64,000 bases of DNA from positions 5,580,001-5,644,000 of the forward strand of contig CM037467.1 in assembly GCA_021014325.1 (NCBI GenBank). The letters are read 5' to 3'. Shown here piece after piece: positions 39,901 to 41,955 of this stretch. The stretch's first letter is position 1; each line of letters opens with the position of its first letter. Origin of the DNA: Plazaster borealis (Eukaryota; Echinodermata; Asteroidea; Forcipulatida; Labidiasteridae). The notes beneath the pieces are model-generated. The model saw only the letters and a program-made list of their open reading frames with translations. It did not search any database and had not been told where the DNA came from. The position numbers and the translations under genes are program-made.

Positions 39901-40719
39901 GAGAGACTTTGCTATTGGGCATCAGTGTATCTTGACAGGCACGGAGAAGAGGATCGGGAACTCAAGTAAGCTAACATTTCCACTCTTAGTAAATTGACCT
40001 TCATAGGCGGCCATCACCGAGGTGTGTATGCACCACGCATCAATCTCAGCCAATGACTGTTCTTACTTTGACCTCAGTGAGGGCGCTGTTTGAGCTTGTG
40101 ATGTGATATGCAAGGGGTCTACTAGTACATTTCTTTGCTTTCACAAACTGCTACTATTGGTTTCAAACCTTGAGGGGATTGGGATGGGTTTAAGTCTTTC
40201 CCTGATGGGATCAATTCTTACCCTGTCTTTCAATTTCAAAATGAATCTTTATTCCTTTCCATGGTGACTTTCATAACTTTGAGATTAATTTTGCTTGTAC
40301 ACCTTAGATGTTTTTAAGCCTTAGTTCCTTAGAGGGTATTCCAAGGTATGGGTTGCCCTTGACAGGCGATATATTTCCCCCCTCTGAAGAGTACTCACTC
40401 CAATTTCAGCTGAATACCGTCTTGTAGTTGGCTGCAGTTTTAAAGCATTATACCCTTTTATACTAAGGAATTTGTTTTAAGGGTTACAATAGAACACTGT
40501 GAGTCATTCCAATGGAACCTCCAAAAAGAAAATCCCAAATGTTTCCTTCTATTAAATGTAAATTCTTGCTGTCTTTATCTTGTTTGCAGACGAGGCAAAC
40601 CTCTGATCTTGTGTCCTCAACGTTACAAGATGTTGGAGCATCTGTGGAGGAGTCATGGCTTCAACCACTGCTGTAAGAATTGGTTATTACATGGAGGTCA
40701 TGGAGGTCACCACTATTGA
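772..40719 (+). CDS. UBR3: UBR3, E3 ubiquitin-protein ligase (3' part, 32 exons)
   Basis: This is the C-terminal ~1,497 codons of UBR3, a very large RING-type E3 ligase of the UBR family. UBR3 acts with E2 enzymes in the cytoplasm to attach ubiquitin; unlike UBR1/UBR2 it is not a classical N-degron reader. Family papers link it to DNA repair (APE1), Hedgehog signalling and myosin regulation. I matched exon translations to vertebrate UBR3 from memory: the MNLNxREL..HVEFE block, [21 protein letters not shown], CPLCRQxAN, YTQALxxxS, CLPFLRI..LxQHH, VCLVCG and YLDxHGEEDR. All 32 exon phases are compatible and give one open frame to TGA at 40717-40719. The split RING-H2 lies in exons 18, 20 and 21, and a C-terminal Cys-rich zinc module in exon 30. 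The UBR box must lie upstream of the window. No clear AATAAA follows the stop at close range. Confidence 0.93.
1190..1420. repeat. Tandem duplication, 129-bp unit
   Basis: Two copies of a unit containing CCACAGTGGATGATATTGAA start 129 bp apart (1248 and 1377) and share flanking TCACCACATG and AGGAGGGTT. Intronic. Confidence 0.75.
1740..1860 (+). repeat. SINE tail fragment
   Basis: GGATGGGACTTAAAGCC... followed by TGCATGTAAAGGAACCCAGG resembles the body of the tRNA-Leu-type SINE seen complete at 25600-26035 (there reversed). Confidence 0.5.
1933..2066 (+). CDS. UBR3: UBR3 exon 2 of window
   Basis: Acceptor TTTCTTTAG, donor GTAAGA; ends in phase 0. Encodes [15 protein letters not shown] and then [10 protein letters not shown], both strongly conserved in UBR3. 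Confidence 0.93.
2395..2600. repeat. Dispersed repeat, also at 18560-18730
   Basis: AACTGCACATTTACCAAT(C/T) followed by related diverged sequence is shared with 18565-18730. No coding potential. Confidence 0.4.
3010..3148 (+). repeat. 53-bp tandem repeat, ~2.6 copies
   Basis: AAAGTCCATTGTATATTC recurs at a strict 53-bp period (GTCCATTG at 3013, 3066, 3119). Copies are almost identical, so the expansion is recent. Confidence 0.9.
3713..3865 (+). CDS. UBR3: UBR3 exon 3 of window
   Basis: Acceptor ATTTTATAG, donor GTAAAC; phase 0 at both ends (51 codons). Encodes the [18 protein letters not shown] block typical of UBR3. Confidence 0.92.
4015..4400 (+). repeat. Dispersed repeat, pair with 29630-30140
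   Basis: Blocks GTGCACAGGCATGCACCTAC, CATTGTATTCG, GATTCCAGCATACCATGGC and AAAGAGAATRAMAAATC appear in the same order at 29630-30140, and a shorter piece appears at 59870-60010. Probably a mobile-element family of about 400-500 bp; no open frame. Confidence 0.6.
4708..5105 (-). mobile_element. Non-autonomous DNA element, copy A
   Basis: It matches 24575-25100 in the opposite orientation: ACAGTTTATC...CTGATTGGTCGA at one end, CCAGAGTTGAGGCGAGCTGAGG internally, and GGCCGTT...CTTTTATTC at the other end. No coding capacity, so it would rely on a transposase elsewhere. Confidence 0.65.
5271..5351 (+). CDS. UBR3: UBR3 exon 4 of window
   Basis: Acceptor TTTTTATCAG, donor GTTTGT; 27 codons, phase 0-0. 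Ends in LIVFPLQIQ, the counterpart of the MxHPLQIQ motif in vertebrate UBR3. Confidence 0.87.
5575..5640 (+). repeat. Short TAGTTACATGA tandem repeat
   Basis: Four to five imperfect copies of a TAGTTACATG(G/A) unit, about 14 bp, in the intron between exons 4 and 5. Confidence 0.7.
5684..5812 (+). CDS. UBR3: UBR3 exon 5 of window
   Basis: Acceptor GCTTTAG, donor GTAAGT; 43 codons, phase 0-0. Encodes [20 protein letters not shown] and [14 protein letters not shown], one of the best conserved UBR3 stretches. Confidence 0.94.
5813..6371. other. Intron, nothing recognised
   Basis: AT-rich intron between UBR3 exons 5 and 6 with homopolymer A runs near 6110. No repeat or RNA gene seen. Confidence 0.5.
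6372..6424 (+). CDS. UBR3: UBR3 exon 6 of window
   Basis: Short exon (53 bp) with acceptor TTGTGTTAG and donor GTGAGT, ending in phase 2. Encodes [17 protein letters not shown], matching VCASRLDPDYFISSVF of vertebrate UBR3. Confidence 0.88.
7170..7330 (+). repeat. Fold-back family end fragment
   Basis: GGGTCGTGGCTGTGCGATAAAGGACCGAGCC...TTTTTTATTCCCATTCATAAATACC is shared with 27040-27180 and with the ends of the elements at 4708-5105 and 24575-25100. Confidence 0.6.
7805..8065. mobile_element. Head-to-head pair of tRNA-derived SINEs
   Basis: A minus-strand copy (about 7840-7920; GGTAGAGCACCAGCACGTAAAC read in reverse) faces a plus-strand copy (about 7962-8033; AGCTCAGTTGATAGAGCACC and the B-box-like GGTTCAAATCC). 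They share tRNA A- and B-box sequences and a tail like ...TTTCTTTGTTCACAC. They lack a proper acceptor stem, so I do not call them tRNA genes. Confidence 0.7.
8241..8374 (+). CDS. UBR3: UBR3 exon 7 of window
   Basis: Acceptor CTGTAAAG (weak pyrimidine tract), donor GTAGGT; ends in phase 1. Encodes FKVLETLTF and [20 protein letters not shown], aligned with FKVVDLLT...MLEGALTFL of UBR3. Confidence 0.88.
8515..8870. mobile_element. Fold-back element with tRNA-like core
   Basis: Arms near 8521-8600 and 8780-8868 are inverted copies (TAAACCGATGTGT... versus ACACATCGGTGTG; TACTCAGTACTTTCC versus GGAAAGTACTGAGTA). Between them, on the minus strand, lies a tRNA-like block (8625-8700). Confidence 0.7.
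9035..9290 (+). mobile_element. tRNA-derived SINE, second family
   Basis: GTGGCATGGCTAGTGCG...GTGCTCGCCTCTCACCACTGTGG, then a conserved GGTTTTCCTCC body and GATTAGCCTCC(CGAATTATT) tail. The copy at 40860-41105 has the same order of blocks. Confidence 0.7.
9403..9876. mobile_element. Fold-back MITE (GGCCACATAAAAA ends)
   Basis: TAAGGCCACATAAAAATT...TTGATCGTC at the left end is inverted at the right as GACGATCAA...TTTTATGTGGCCTA. The interior has G- and T-homopolymers and no gene. Confidence 0.75.
10144..10229 (+). CDS. UBR3: UBR3 exon 8 of window, ends at AT-AC donor
   Basis: Acceptor TGTTTACAG. Encodes [20 protein letters not shown] and HSQLADQ. The homologous protein continues directly as IPE. 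No GT donor fits; the exon ends at CAA followed by ATATCCTTA, a near-perfect U12-type donor, in phase 0. Confidence 0.88.
10230..11286 (+). other. UBR3: Putative U12-type AT-AC intron of UBR3
   Basis: The intron begins ATATCCTTA (10230-10238), carries TTCTTAAC at 11267-11274 as a minor-spliceosome branch site, and ends in AC at 11286, 13 nt after the branch A. Splicing here gives ...LADQ-IPEK..., exactly the LLDL-IPEN register of vertebrate UBR3. An alternative AG at 11279-11280 would add two residues (V-Y). The intron holds a TTAA fold-back (10262-10630) and diverged copies of the same repeat up to about 11160. Confidence 0.82.
10262..10630. mobile_element. TTAA fold-back element, copy 1
   Basis: Nearly identical over its length to 44170-44543; contains the internal hairpin AAAACTTCTTGCAAGAAGTTTTTAT. 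Lies inside the AT-AC intron. Diverged copies of the same family continue to about 11160. Confidence 0.8.
11287..11346 (+). CDS. UBR3: UBR3 exon 9 of window
   Basis: Twenty-codon exon beginning ATC CCA GAG after the AC acceptor; donor GTAAGG, phase 0-0. Encodes [20 protein letters not shown], equivalent to IPEN...SFESVLS of UBR3. Confidence 0.85.
11553..11665. repeat. 21-bp minisatellite
   Basis: CCCAACTATAGTTCGAATTGG repeated about five times. It creates a minus-strand NYSWANS frame that I regard as non-coding. Confidence 0.9.
12175..12344 (+). CDS. UBR3: UBR3 exon 10 of window
   Basis: Acceptor GGTCAAAG, donor GTAAGT, ends in phase 2. Encodes [20 protein letters not shown] and [11 protein letters not shown], strongly conserved (GSMQQGMYTPK..WDQEFDP, QSAMDRY). 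Confidence 0.94.
12480..13060. repeat. Diverged remnants of the TTAA fold-back family
   Basis: TTTATACT(G/A)TTGGAAAGAGC, ACTATCAACAGCTGTAGTGCTTC and GAGTATTTACCAATCTATGACCCTACC resemble parts of the family at 20365, 21955 and 44170. Intronic. Confidence 0.5.
13400..13547 (+). CDS. UBR3: UBR3 exon 11 of window
   Basis: Acceptor TTTGAACAG, donor GTGATT, ends in phase 0. Encodes [11 protein letters not shown] then [20 protein letters not shown], the UBR3 LLHCKTLH block. Confidence 0.94.
13620..13910. repeat. (AAT)n and SINE-like tail
   Basis: A short AATAAT run is followed by AACTCCTTAGGAGTATGCAGC...GCAATTATAGTTAAGTGTCTTGCTCAAAGACAC, similar to the SINE body at 25130 and 25900-25950. Confidence 0.5.
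14163..14270 (+). CDS. UBR3: UBR3 exon 12 of window
   Basis: Acceptor TTTGCTGTAG, donor GTAAGA; 36 codons, phase 0-0. Encodes [20 protein letters not shown], corresponding to SEHVLCMVLYLIELGL of UBR3. Confidence 0.88.
14580..14717 (+). CDS. UBR3: UBR3 exon 13 of window
   Basis: Acceptor TTTACTTTAG, donor GTATCT; 46 codons, phase 0-0. Encodes [20 protein letters not shown], aligned with FPGSNLVSNMRHFINYVRVRVPE. Confidence 0.85.
15325..15595 (-). mobile_element. Palindromic MITE (ATCTTCAAGCAAACTTGA), copy 1
   Basis: Reverse-orientation relative of 28750-29065 and 41140-41420. Ends ATCTTCAAGCAAAGTTGA and TCAAGTTTGATTGAAGA flank a core with CCGTATTGCACGGACC; a flank with CGCTTCTGCATCCCATATGC follows. 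Confidence 0.6.
15595..16490 (+). mobile_element. 5'-truncated non-LTR retrotransposon with (TAA)n tail
   Basis: The open frame to 15971 ends with [18 protein letters not shown] and FVFKVLHG, typical of the C-terminal end of LINE reverse transcriptases of the CR1/L2/Rex1 type. A T-rich 3' UTR and a (TAA)n array (16441-16480) follow. The 5' end abuts a MITE copy. Catalytic RT motifs and endonuclease are missing, so it is dead. Confidence 0.75.
16707..17048 (+). CDS. UBR3: UBR3 exon 14 of window, very acidic
   Basis: Acceptor TTGGTTAACAG, donor GTGAAG, phase 0-0 (114 codons). After a TDLLLQQLL start it turns into a Glu/Asp-rich stretch with repeated [14 protein letters not shown] and [11 protein letters not shown] motifs that I cannot align to vertebrate UBR3. 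The frame stays open and the phase agrees with both neighbours, so I take it as coding. A shorter exon ending before GTTAGC near 16758 would also stay in phase, so the acidic part could be intronic low-complexity sequence. Confidence 0.65.
17135..17270 (+). repeat. SINE 3' tail
   Basis: GCGCCTTGAACACCCAGCAGGGTGGATATGTGCGCATTACAAGTCTTG followed by (ATT)n resembles the 3' part of the tRNA-Leu-type SINE at 33000-33260. Confidence 0.55.
17640..17800 (-). mobile_element. tRNA-Leu-type SINE fragment
   Basis: On the minus strand: GTCACAGCCGAGCGGTCTAG (A box) and GCGAGTTTAAACCCTGG (degenerate B box), then TTTAGCAAGATACTTTACC, ending in an ATT-rich run. Confidence 0.6.
18088..18321 (+). CDS. UBR3: UBR3 exon 15 of window
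   Basis: Acceptor CTATTTTCAG, donor GTAAGT; 78 codons, phase 0-0. Ser/Thr/Lys-rich start, then [20 protein letters not shown] and PPS, matching the LLIKLHHKLSGKQNSYYPP motif. Confidence 0.92.
19301..19648 (+). repeat. 40-bp minisatellite with 80-bp higher-order unit
   Basis: GGACTCTAGCCATGTGCGTG starts at 19311, 19351, 19391, 19431, 19471, 19511 and 19551 (period 40), then 19597 and 19637. Units alternate between ACTCATG and CACACGTG ends, giving an 80-bp higher-order repeat. Confidence 0.93.
19960..20111 (+). CDS. UBR3: UBR3 exon 16 of window
   Basis: Acceptor TTTTCCTTAG, donor GTAAAA, ends in phase 2. Encodes [20 protein letters not shown] followed by IQIEELC, similar to GITAVERILLKAA...IIEEICRK. 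Confidence 0.85.
20365..20734. mobile_element. TTAA fold-back element, copy 2
   Basis: Begins TTAAAGGCAGGGTATACTTTTGG and ends ATGCCCTGCCTTTAA, with terminal inverted repeats and TTAA at both ends, suggestive of a piggyBac-mobilised MITE. Contains an internal palindrome CTGAGAAAGGCTTCATGC. Confidence 0.82.
21295..21375 (+). mobile_element. tRNA-derived SINE head
   Basis: GATAGCTTAGTTTGGCAGAGCACC (A-box-like) and GGTTGCAGATTCAGAACC (degenerate B box), a relative of the heads at 7962 and 24010. Confidence 0.6.
21449..21537 (+). CDS. UBR3: UBR3 exon 17 of window
   Basis: Acceptor CTTGCCATAG, donor GTACAG, ends in phase 1. Encodes the basic helix [20 protein letters not shown] and RKF, matching ERRQKARERQQKLLAEFASRQKSF. 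Confidence 0.93.
21955..22325. mobile_element. TTAA fold-back family, copy 3
   Basis: CAGGCTACACTTTTGGTGATTGTCAAAGACAAG...ATTACCAAAAGTACACCCTG, with the same internal CTGAGAAAGGCTTCATGCC hairpin as copy 2. Ends are slightly decayed. Confidence 0.8.
22481..22645 (+). CDS. UBR3: UBR3 exon 18 of window (first RING cysteines)
   Basis: Acceptor TTAATGATAG, donor GTATAA, phase 1 at the end. An acidic linker is followed by [20 protein letters not shown], which carries the first C-x2-C zinc pair of the split RING-H2. Confidence 0.94.
23117..23236. mobile_element. MITE with CCATTTTGGGAGTC ends
   Basis: CCATTTTGGGAGTCAA at the left and TTGACTCCCAAAATGG at the right form a 16-bp inverted repeat. Single ends of the family occur near 8935 and 17895. 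Confidence 0.75.
23391..23524 (+). CDS. UBR3: UBR3 exon 19 of window
   Basis: Acceptor TTACTGCAG, donor GTATTG, ends in phase 0. Encodes [16 protein letters not shown] and a basic region, matching SSVLGQCR of UBR3; it forms the long insert inside the RING domain. Confidence 0.85.
23610..23760 (+). repeat. ~75-bp tandem duplication
   Basis: ACAGTACAAATGCTGTA(C/T)TAATTAATTAATAAC...TAGCTAGCGCTGGAC occurs twice in succession. Confidence 0.85.
24008..24110 (+). mobile_element. tRNA-derived SINE head
   Basis: GGGCTAGATAGCTCAGTTGGTAAAG (good A box) and GGTTCAAATCCC (good B box), then TTTTTCTTTGTTCAACCCC. The acceptor stem does not pair, so it is a SINE rather than a tRNA gene. A second B box lies at 23780-23800. 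Confidence 0.7.
24365..24472 (+). CDS. UBR3: UBR3 exon 20 of window (RING His/Cys)
   Basis: Acceptor TTTGAAG, donor GTAAGT; 36 codons, phase 0-0. Encodes [20 protein letters not shown], the C-x-H-x2-H-x2-C ligand set, aligned with [24 protein letters not shown]. Confidence 0.93.
24575..25100 (+). mobile_element. Non-autonomous DNA element, copy B (~526 bp)
   Basis: The left third is itself a fold-back (GGAATAAAACAGTGGTGACAAGG inverted as CCTCGTTGCCACTGTTTTATTCC). The right third carries CATGTTTAAACA palindromes in GTGTTTATATCACATGTTTAAACATGGCCACGTG. It matches 4708-5105 reversed. Confidence 0.7.
25230..25545. repeat. Dispersed repeat, related to 55610-56100
   Basis: GAGGCGAAATTGAGTTGAATGGAACAGTCC and TAGATCTTTGTCATTTGATTGG recur, diverged, at 55675 and (inverted) at 56070. 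Confidence 0.45.
25600..26035 (-). mobile_element. Full-length tRNA-Leu-type SINE
   Basis: Read on the minus strand: GTGGTCAAGCGGATTAGAGC (A box), GGGTTCGAGTCCCGGTCGTG (B box), a conserved GATGGGACGTAAAGCCATTG body, a CTTGAGCGTCACTGAG...GCGCTATATAAG tail and (TTATTA)n. About 430 bp. Copies at 33000-33260, 1740 and 17135 are fragments. Confidence 0.85.
26126..26338 (+). CDS. UBR3: UBR3 exon 21 of window (last RING cysteines)
   Basis: Acceptor TGTTGTCAG, donor GTAAGT; 71 codons, phase 0-0. Encodes [20 protein letters not shown], matching KGEFTCPLCRQFANSVLPC and completing the RING. Confidence 0.94.
26382..26627. mobile_element. Near-perfect long palindrome MITE (CAGGGCCCAATTTCATAG)
   Basis: Arms of about 97 bp with only about two mismatches face each other across a ~50-bp loop. 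Ends are CAGGGCCCAATTTCATAGAG. A diverged relative lies at 37139-37334. Confidence 0.93.
27040..27180 (+). repeat. Fold-back family end fragment
   Basis: GGGAATAAAAGAGGTCAGC...CTCGGTCCTTAATTGCACTGCC...CTCTTTTATTCCCATTCATAAATACC, the same family as 7170-7330. Confidence 0.6.
27437..27595. mobile_element. MITE with GGCCCTTTTCGAATCCACGG ends
   Basis: TATAGCCCTTTTCAAATCCACGGCTTTGG is inverted as CCGAAGCCGTGGATTCGAAAAGGGCCTA; about 45-bp arms, 158 bp total. Confidence 0.85.
27765..27901 (+). CDS. UBR3: UBR3 exon 22 of window
   Basis: Acceptor GCTCTTTAG, donor GTGAGT, ends in phase 2. Ends in STAR, which joins to [11 protein letters not shown] of the next exon; this matches SVARTNLELELIHRG of UBR3. 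Confidence 0.84.
27902..28633. other. Intron, nothing recognised
   Basis: Intron between UBR3 exons 22 and 23. AT-rich; no repeat structure or RNA gene identified. Confidence 0.45.
28634..28722 (+). CDS. UBR3: UBR3 exon 23 of window
   Basis: Acceptor AATTCTCAG, donor GTAAGC, ends in phase 1. Encodes [16 protein letters not shown] and SKRSCL, conserved in UBR3. Confidence 0.92.
28750..29065 (+). mobile_element. Palindromic MITE, copy 2
   Basis: Core 28895-29060 has ends ATCTTCAAGCAAACTTGATC and TTCAAGTTTGCTTGAAGAT, around CAATATGCAGTGTGCGATATGGACTG. The left flank with GCGTCCCATATCC repeats belongs to the family too. Confidence 0.75.
29630..30140 (+). repeat. Dispersed repeat, partner of 4015-4400
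   Basis: Same block order as 4015-4400, including TGTGCACAGGCATGCACCTAC, GATTCCAGCATACCATGGCC and TTTGGTCATGGTTT (the last also at 59990). Confidence 0.6.
30323..30440 (+). CDS. UBR3: UBR3 exon 24 of window
   Basis: Acceptor CTCTTCTTCAG, donor GTATGA, ends in phase 2. Encodes [20 protein letters not shown], which fits the NQLFHVLALHMRLYS helix of UBR3. Confidence 0.85.
30625..30800. repeat. Interstitial telomere-like repeat inside a hairpin
   Basis: Three copies of ACCCCTATGTTCCGAC (about 30629-30680) are followed by (CCCTAA)n-type sequence (30702-30739), then inverted copies TTGTCGGAACATAGGGG(T) (about 30757-30800). The telomere-like array sits in the loop of a long hairpin. Confidence 0.9.
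31263..31354 (+). CDS. UBR3: UBR3 exon 25 of window
   Basis: Acceptor TTTATTTAG, donor GTAAGG, ends in phase 1. Encodes [20 protein letters not shown], aligned with VPILYHDVTSLLLIQILMM. Confidence 0.91.
31914..32092. mobile_element. MITE with AGACC-CTTGCATTG ends
   Basis: TAGACCTCTTGCATTGGCCGCCAT is inverted as ATGGCGGTCAATGCAAGGGGTCTA. The internal CCATGGCTGGACTGATGAGTGGAT also occurs at 31478. Confidence 0.85.
32178..32474. mobile_element. MITE, 19-bp perfect TIR with TTAA ends
   Basis: TTAACCCTTTAGAGACCAT at the left and its exact reverse complement at the right (ATGGTCTCTAAAGGGTTAA). TTAA target preference suggests piggyBac-like mobilisation. 297 bp, non-coding. Confidence 0.92.
32865..32989 (+). 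CDS. UBR3: UBR3 exon 26 of window
   Basis: Acceptor GTTCTTTCAG, donor GTATGT, ends in phase 0. Encodes [20 protein letters not shown], aligned with DHFTCIVKVLFTLLYTQALA. Confidence 0.94.
33005..33260 (+). mobile_element. tRNA-Leu-type SINE, 3' part
   Basis: CAGCATATTGCGCCACAGCACCTTG...GCGCCTTGAGCGCCACTGAG...GTGCGCTATATAAGAAGCCAC and an ATT-type tail; matches the reverse of 25600-25800. Confidence 0.8.
33717..33821 (+). CDS. UBR3: UBR3 exon 27 of window
   Basis: Acceptor TAATTTTCAG, donor GTAAGT; 35 codons, phase 0-0. Encodes [20 protein letters not shown], aligned with YEVLLSFVISELFKGKLYHE. Confidence 0.88.
33843..34295. mobile_element. Fold-back element, copy 1
   Basis: GGCTCTACGGTCAAATTCAGTTTTATAA at the left is inverted as ACAAAACTGAATTTGACCTTTAGAGCC at the right. 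Relatives at 41485-41955 and 62155-62480. Confidence 0.8.
34320..34917. repeat. 15-bp satellite, ~40 units
   Basis: GTTGCCAATCGCAGT repeated about 40 times with few variants (CCAGTCG, CTAATCATA). Because 15 is a multiple of three, several frames on both strands stay open for up to 207 codons; these are not genes. It ends 76 bp before UBR3 exon 28. Confidence 0.97.
34994..35119 (+). CDS. UBR3: UBR3 exon 28 of window
   Basis: Acceptor CTCTCTGTGGCTCAG at 34993 keeps phase 0; a nearer CAG at 34963-34965 would break it. Donor GTAAAT. Encodes [20 protein letters not shown] and EELPTCQ, matching DFCLPFLRITSLLQHHL. Confidence 0.92.
35157..35335. mobile_element. MITE filling most of a short intron
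   Basis: ACACTTATGGACTGGCATAATTCG at the left is inverted as CGAATTATGCCAGTCCATATGTGT at the right. It occupies 179 of the 307 bp between exons 28 and 29. Confidence 0.88.
35427..35618 (+). CDS. UBR3: UBR3 exon 29 of window
   Basis: Acceptor GCCAAACAG, donor GTAGTT; 64 codons, phase 0-0. Encodes [14 protein letters not shown] and a later [12 protein letters not shown], matching EEEFSVLASCLGL...ISQWCFEIKSF. Confidence 0.88.
35691..36073 (+). repeat. ~190-bp tandem duplication
   Basis: TGTTATTTTTATGTGAACAAATTTTT...CACAAAGCATTACAAT occurs twice head to tail (about 35691-35881 and 35882-36073), differing mainly in poly-A length. Confidence 0.92.
36074..36860. other. Intron, nothing recognised
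   Basis: AT-rich intron sequence between UBR3 exons 29 and 30; no repeat structure found by eye. Confidence 0.4.
36861..37082 (+). CDS. UBR3: UBR3 exon 30 of window (C-terminal Cys cluster)
   Basis: Acceptor TTTCAACACAG, donor GTATTG; 74 codons, phase 0-0. Encodes [20 protein letters not shown], then [20 protein letters not shown], aligned with LLQLPENYNTIFQYYHRKTC...[12 protein letters not shown]. The cysteine pairs suggest a zinc module. Confidence 0.94.
37139..37334. mobile_element. MITE of the CAGGGCCCAATTTCATAG family, diverged copy
   Basis: Ends CAGGGCCCAATTTCATAGAGC and GCTCTATGAAATTGGGCCCA; arms with TGCTTAAGCA blocks. It starts 57 bp after exon 30. Confidence 0.88.
37345..39315. 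mobile_element. Nested transposons in the last long UBR3 intron
   Basis: The outer inverted pair is AGGCTTTTTCCAAACCTC...CTTAGG (37350) against AAGCTGAGGTTTGGAAAAGGCC (39290). Inside it sits a second pair, CATATGTGACCCGCTCTGCAATAATGGCCC (37399) against GGGCC...TTGCAGAGCGGGTCACATATG (39217-39243). The 1.84-kb inner element therefore seems inserted in a ~120-bp MITE. No transposase frame is visible; the inner part contains a ~100-bp tandem duplication around 38565-38735 (GTGTTTTTGCGTG...AATCCCATT). Confidence 0.8.
38277..38314. repeat. Small perfect-type hairpin
   Basis: TGTGGAATCAGATTCGAATC is inverted by GGATTCTGATTCCACA within 40 bp. Confidence 0.7.
39826..39965 (+). CDS. UBR3: UBR3 exon 31 of window
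   Basis: Acceptor TTCTTCCCTCAG, donor GTAAGC, ends in phase 2. Encodes [20 protein letters not shown] and RHGEEDREL, nearly identical to [30 protein letters not shown]. Confidence 0.95.
39966..40589. other. Intron, possible MITE remnant only
   Basis: The last UBR3 intron. GGCGGCCATCACCG near 40010 and GATATGCAAGGGGTCTACTAG near 40110 recall the ends of the MITE at 31914-32092; otherwise unremarkable. Confidence 0.4.
40590..40719 (+). CDS. UBR3: UBR3 terminal exon
   Basis: Acceptor TTGTTTGCAG; stop TGA at 40717-40719. Encodes [20 protein letters not shown] then a His-rich end. Vertebrate UBR3 has RRGKPLYICKERYKVLEQQW and ends WGPHYNGL. The Gly-Gly-His repeat tail (GGHGGHHY) looks lineage-specific. 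Confidence 0.93.
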
Positions 40720-40859
40720 ATCAACAGTCAACCTAAATGTATTGTGTACATGTGTAATATTATATCAAATGTATATTATTGAGCTTTGCAGCATTACAGT
40801 ATTTTGTTGACCCTCACCCATGGCTTGCATTTGTAACAAACTATTATCATTTCAGCGCA

Positions 40860-41105
40860 AAAGCACTGGGTGGCTAGAGCGAAGCGCTCGCCTGTCACCA
40901 CTGTGGCCCTGGTTCGATTCCCAGCTAGGGCCAGAGTTGTGCAATATTTCTCTCCCATGCCACAAGGTATTTTTCACCAGGTTTTCCTCCTTCTGGAAAA
41001 ATGGGTCAATGTGGCTGGATGCCAAAGGCGCCTTTGCATGCCTGCGGCTCGAACACGTTGAGCGAGTAAGATTGATTAGCCTCCTAAATTTGTATTGTTA
41101 ACATG
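40860..41105 (+). mobile_element. tRNA-derived SINE, second family
   Basis: GGGTGGCTAGAGCGAAGCGC...GGTTCGATTCCCAGCTAGGG (good B box), GGTTTTCCTCCTTCTGG, then GATTAGCCTCCTAAATTTGTATTG. It begins about 140 bp after the UBR3 stop, so it may be part of the UBR3 3' UTR. A 93-codon frame across it is not a gene. Confidence 0.75.
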
Positions 41106-41139
41106 AAACAATATGCAGGACTGTATGTATAATATTAGT

Positions 41140-41420
41140 TATCACAAATGCATGAGTTGAATACGGAAAATATAGCACTTCTTTGTACCAGTTGGATATG
41201 GGACACAGACTCGCGTATTCGACGAGCTTGTGTGTGATAACAAATTGATATTCAAGCAAACTTGACGCGCAGCCTAAAAAAGCTCAATATGCAGACTTAG
41301 AACAGCGCAATATGCAGGGTATGATATGGACCATGCAATATGGTTTAATATCAAACTGTTGTTGCCATAGATCGCCCAATCAAAATCGAGGATTGAAGTT
41401 TGCTTGAAGATAATTTGATA
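41140..41420 (+). mobile_element. Palindromic MITE, copy 3
   Basis: TATTCAAGCAAACTTGACG (41249) and TTGAAGTTTGCTTGAAGATAA (41394) flank CAATATGCAGGGTATGATATGGACC; similar to 28750-29065. Confidence 0.72.
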
Positions 41421-41484
41421 TATCGGTCTTCTTGCGCTAAACTACCATGCATGTGAATTGTGTGATGTAAATTTTAAATAGGGG

Positions 41485-41955
41485 CTGTGAGGTCAAATTC
41501 AGTTTGGTGATGCACTGATTTTCCAATAGAGTGCTTATGAAAAGGGGAAATAAGTCTTTAACCTCACATTAAATCATTTTATTTGAAATTCTTTCAGAGC
41601 AACATTTGAACAAATATCATCATTTGATGTTAAAAATAAATGGGTCCGTACATTCAACAACACAAATTTGTCTAGGTGGCAGCAGACTTACCAGGTAAAT
41701 CCATTGTTCTCAGTAATGTGCGCATGTTCAGAACTACATAAACAATGGAAATTTACCTGGTAAATCTGCTGCCACCTAGCGTTCAAATGTCTCCCATGGA
41801 TGTTTTACAATGTTGAAAAACATTCGCAGAGGAAGGGTATTTTATACCATTTTATAAGCAGTAAGAGATGTTACATTTTTTCCCACTTTCATAAGGCCTC
41901 TATTCAATGGAAAATGAGTGCATCACAAAACTGAACTCAACCTTAGAGCCTCTCT
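41485..41955. mobile_element. Fold-back element, copy 2, with inner hairpin
   Basis: GTGAGGTCAAATTCAGTTTGGTGATGC is inverted as GCATCACAAAACTGAACTCAACC. Inside, CTAGGTGGCAGCAGACTTACC (41673) is inverted as GGTAAATCTGCTGCCACCTAG (41762). Confidence 0.8.
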
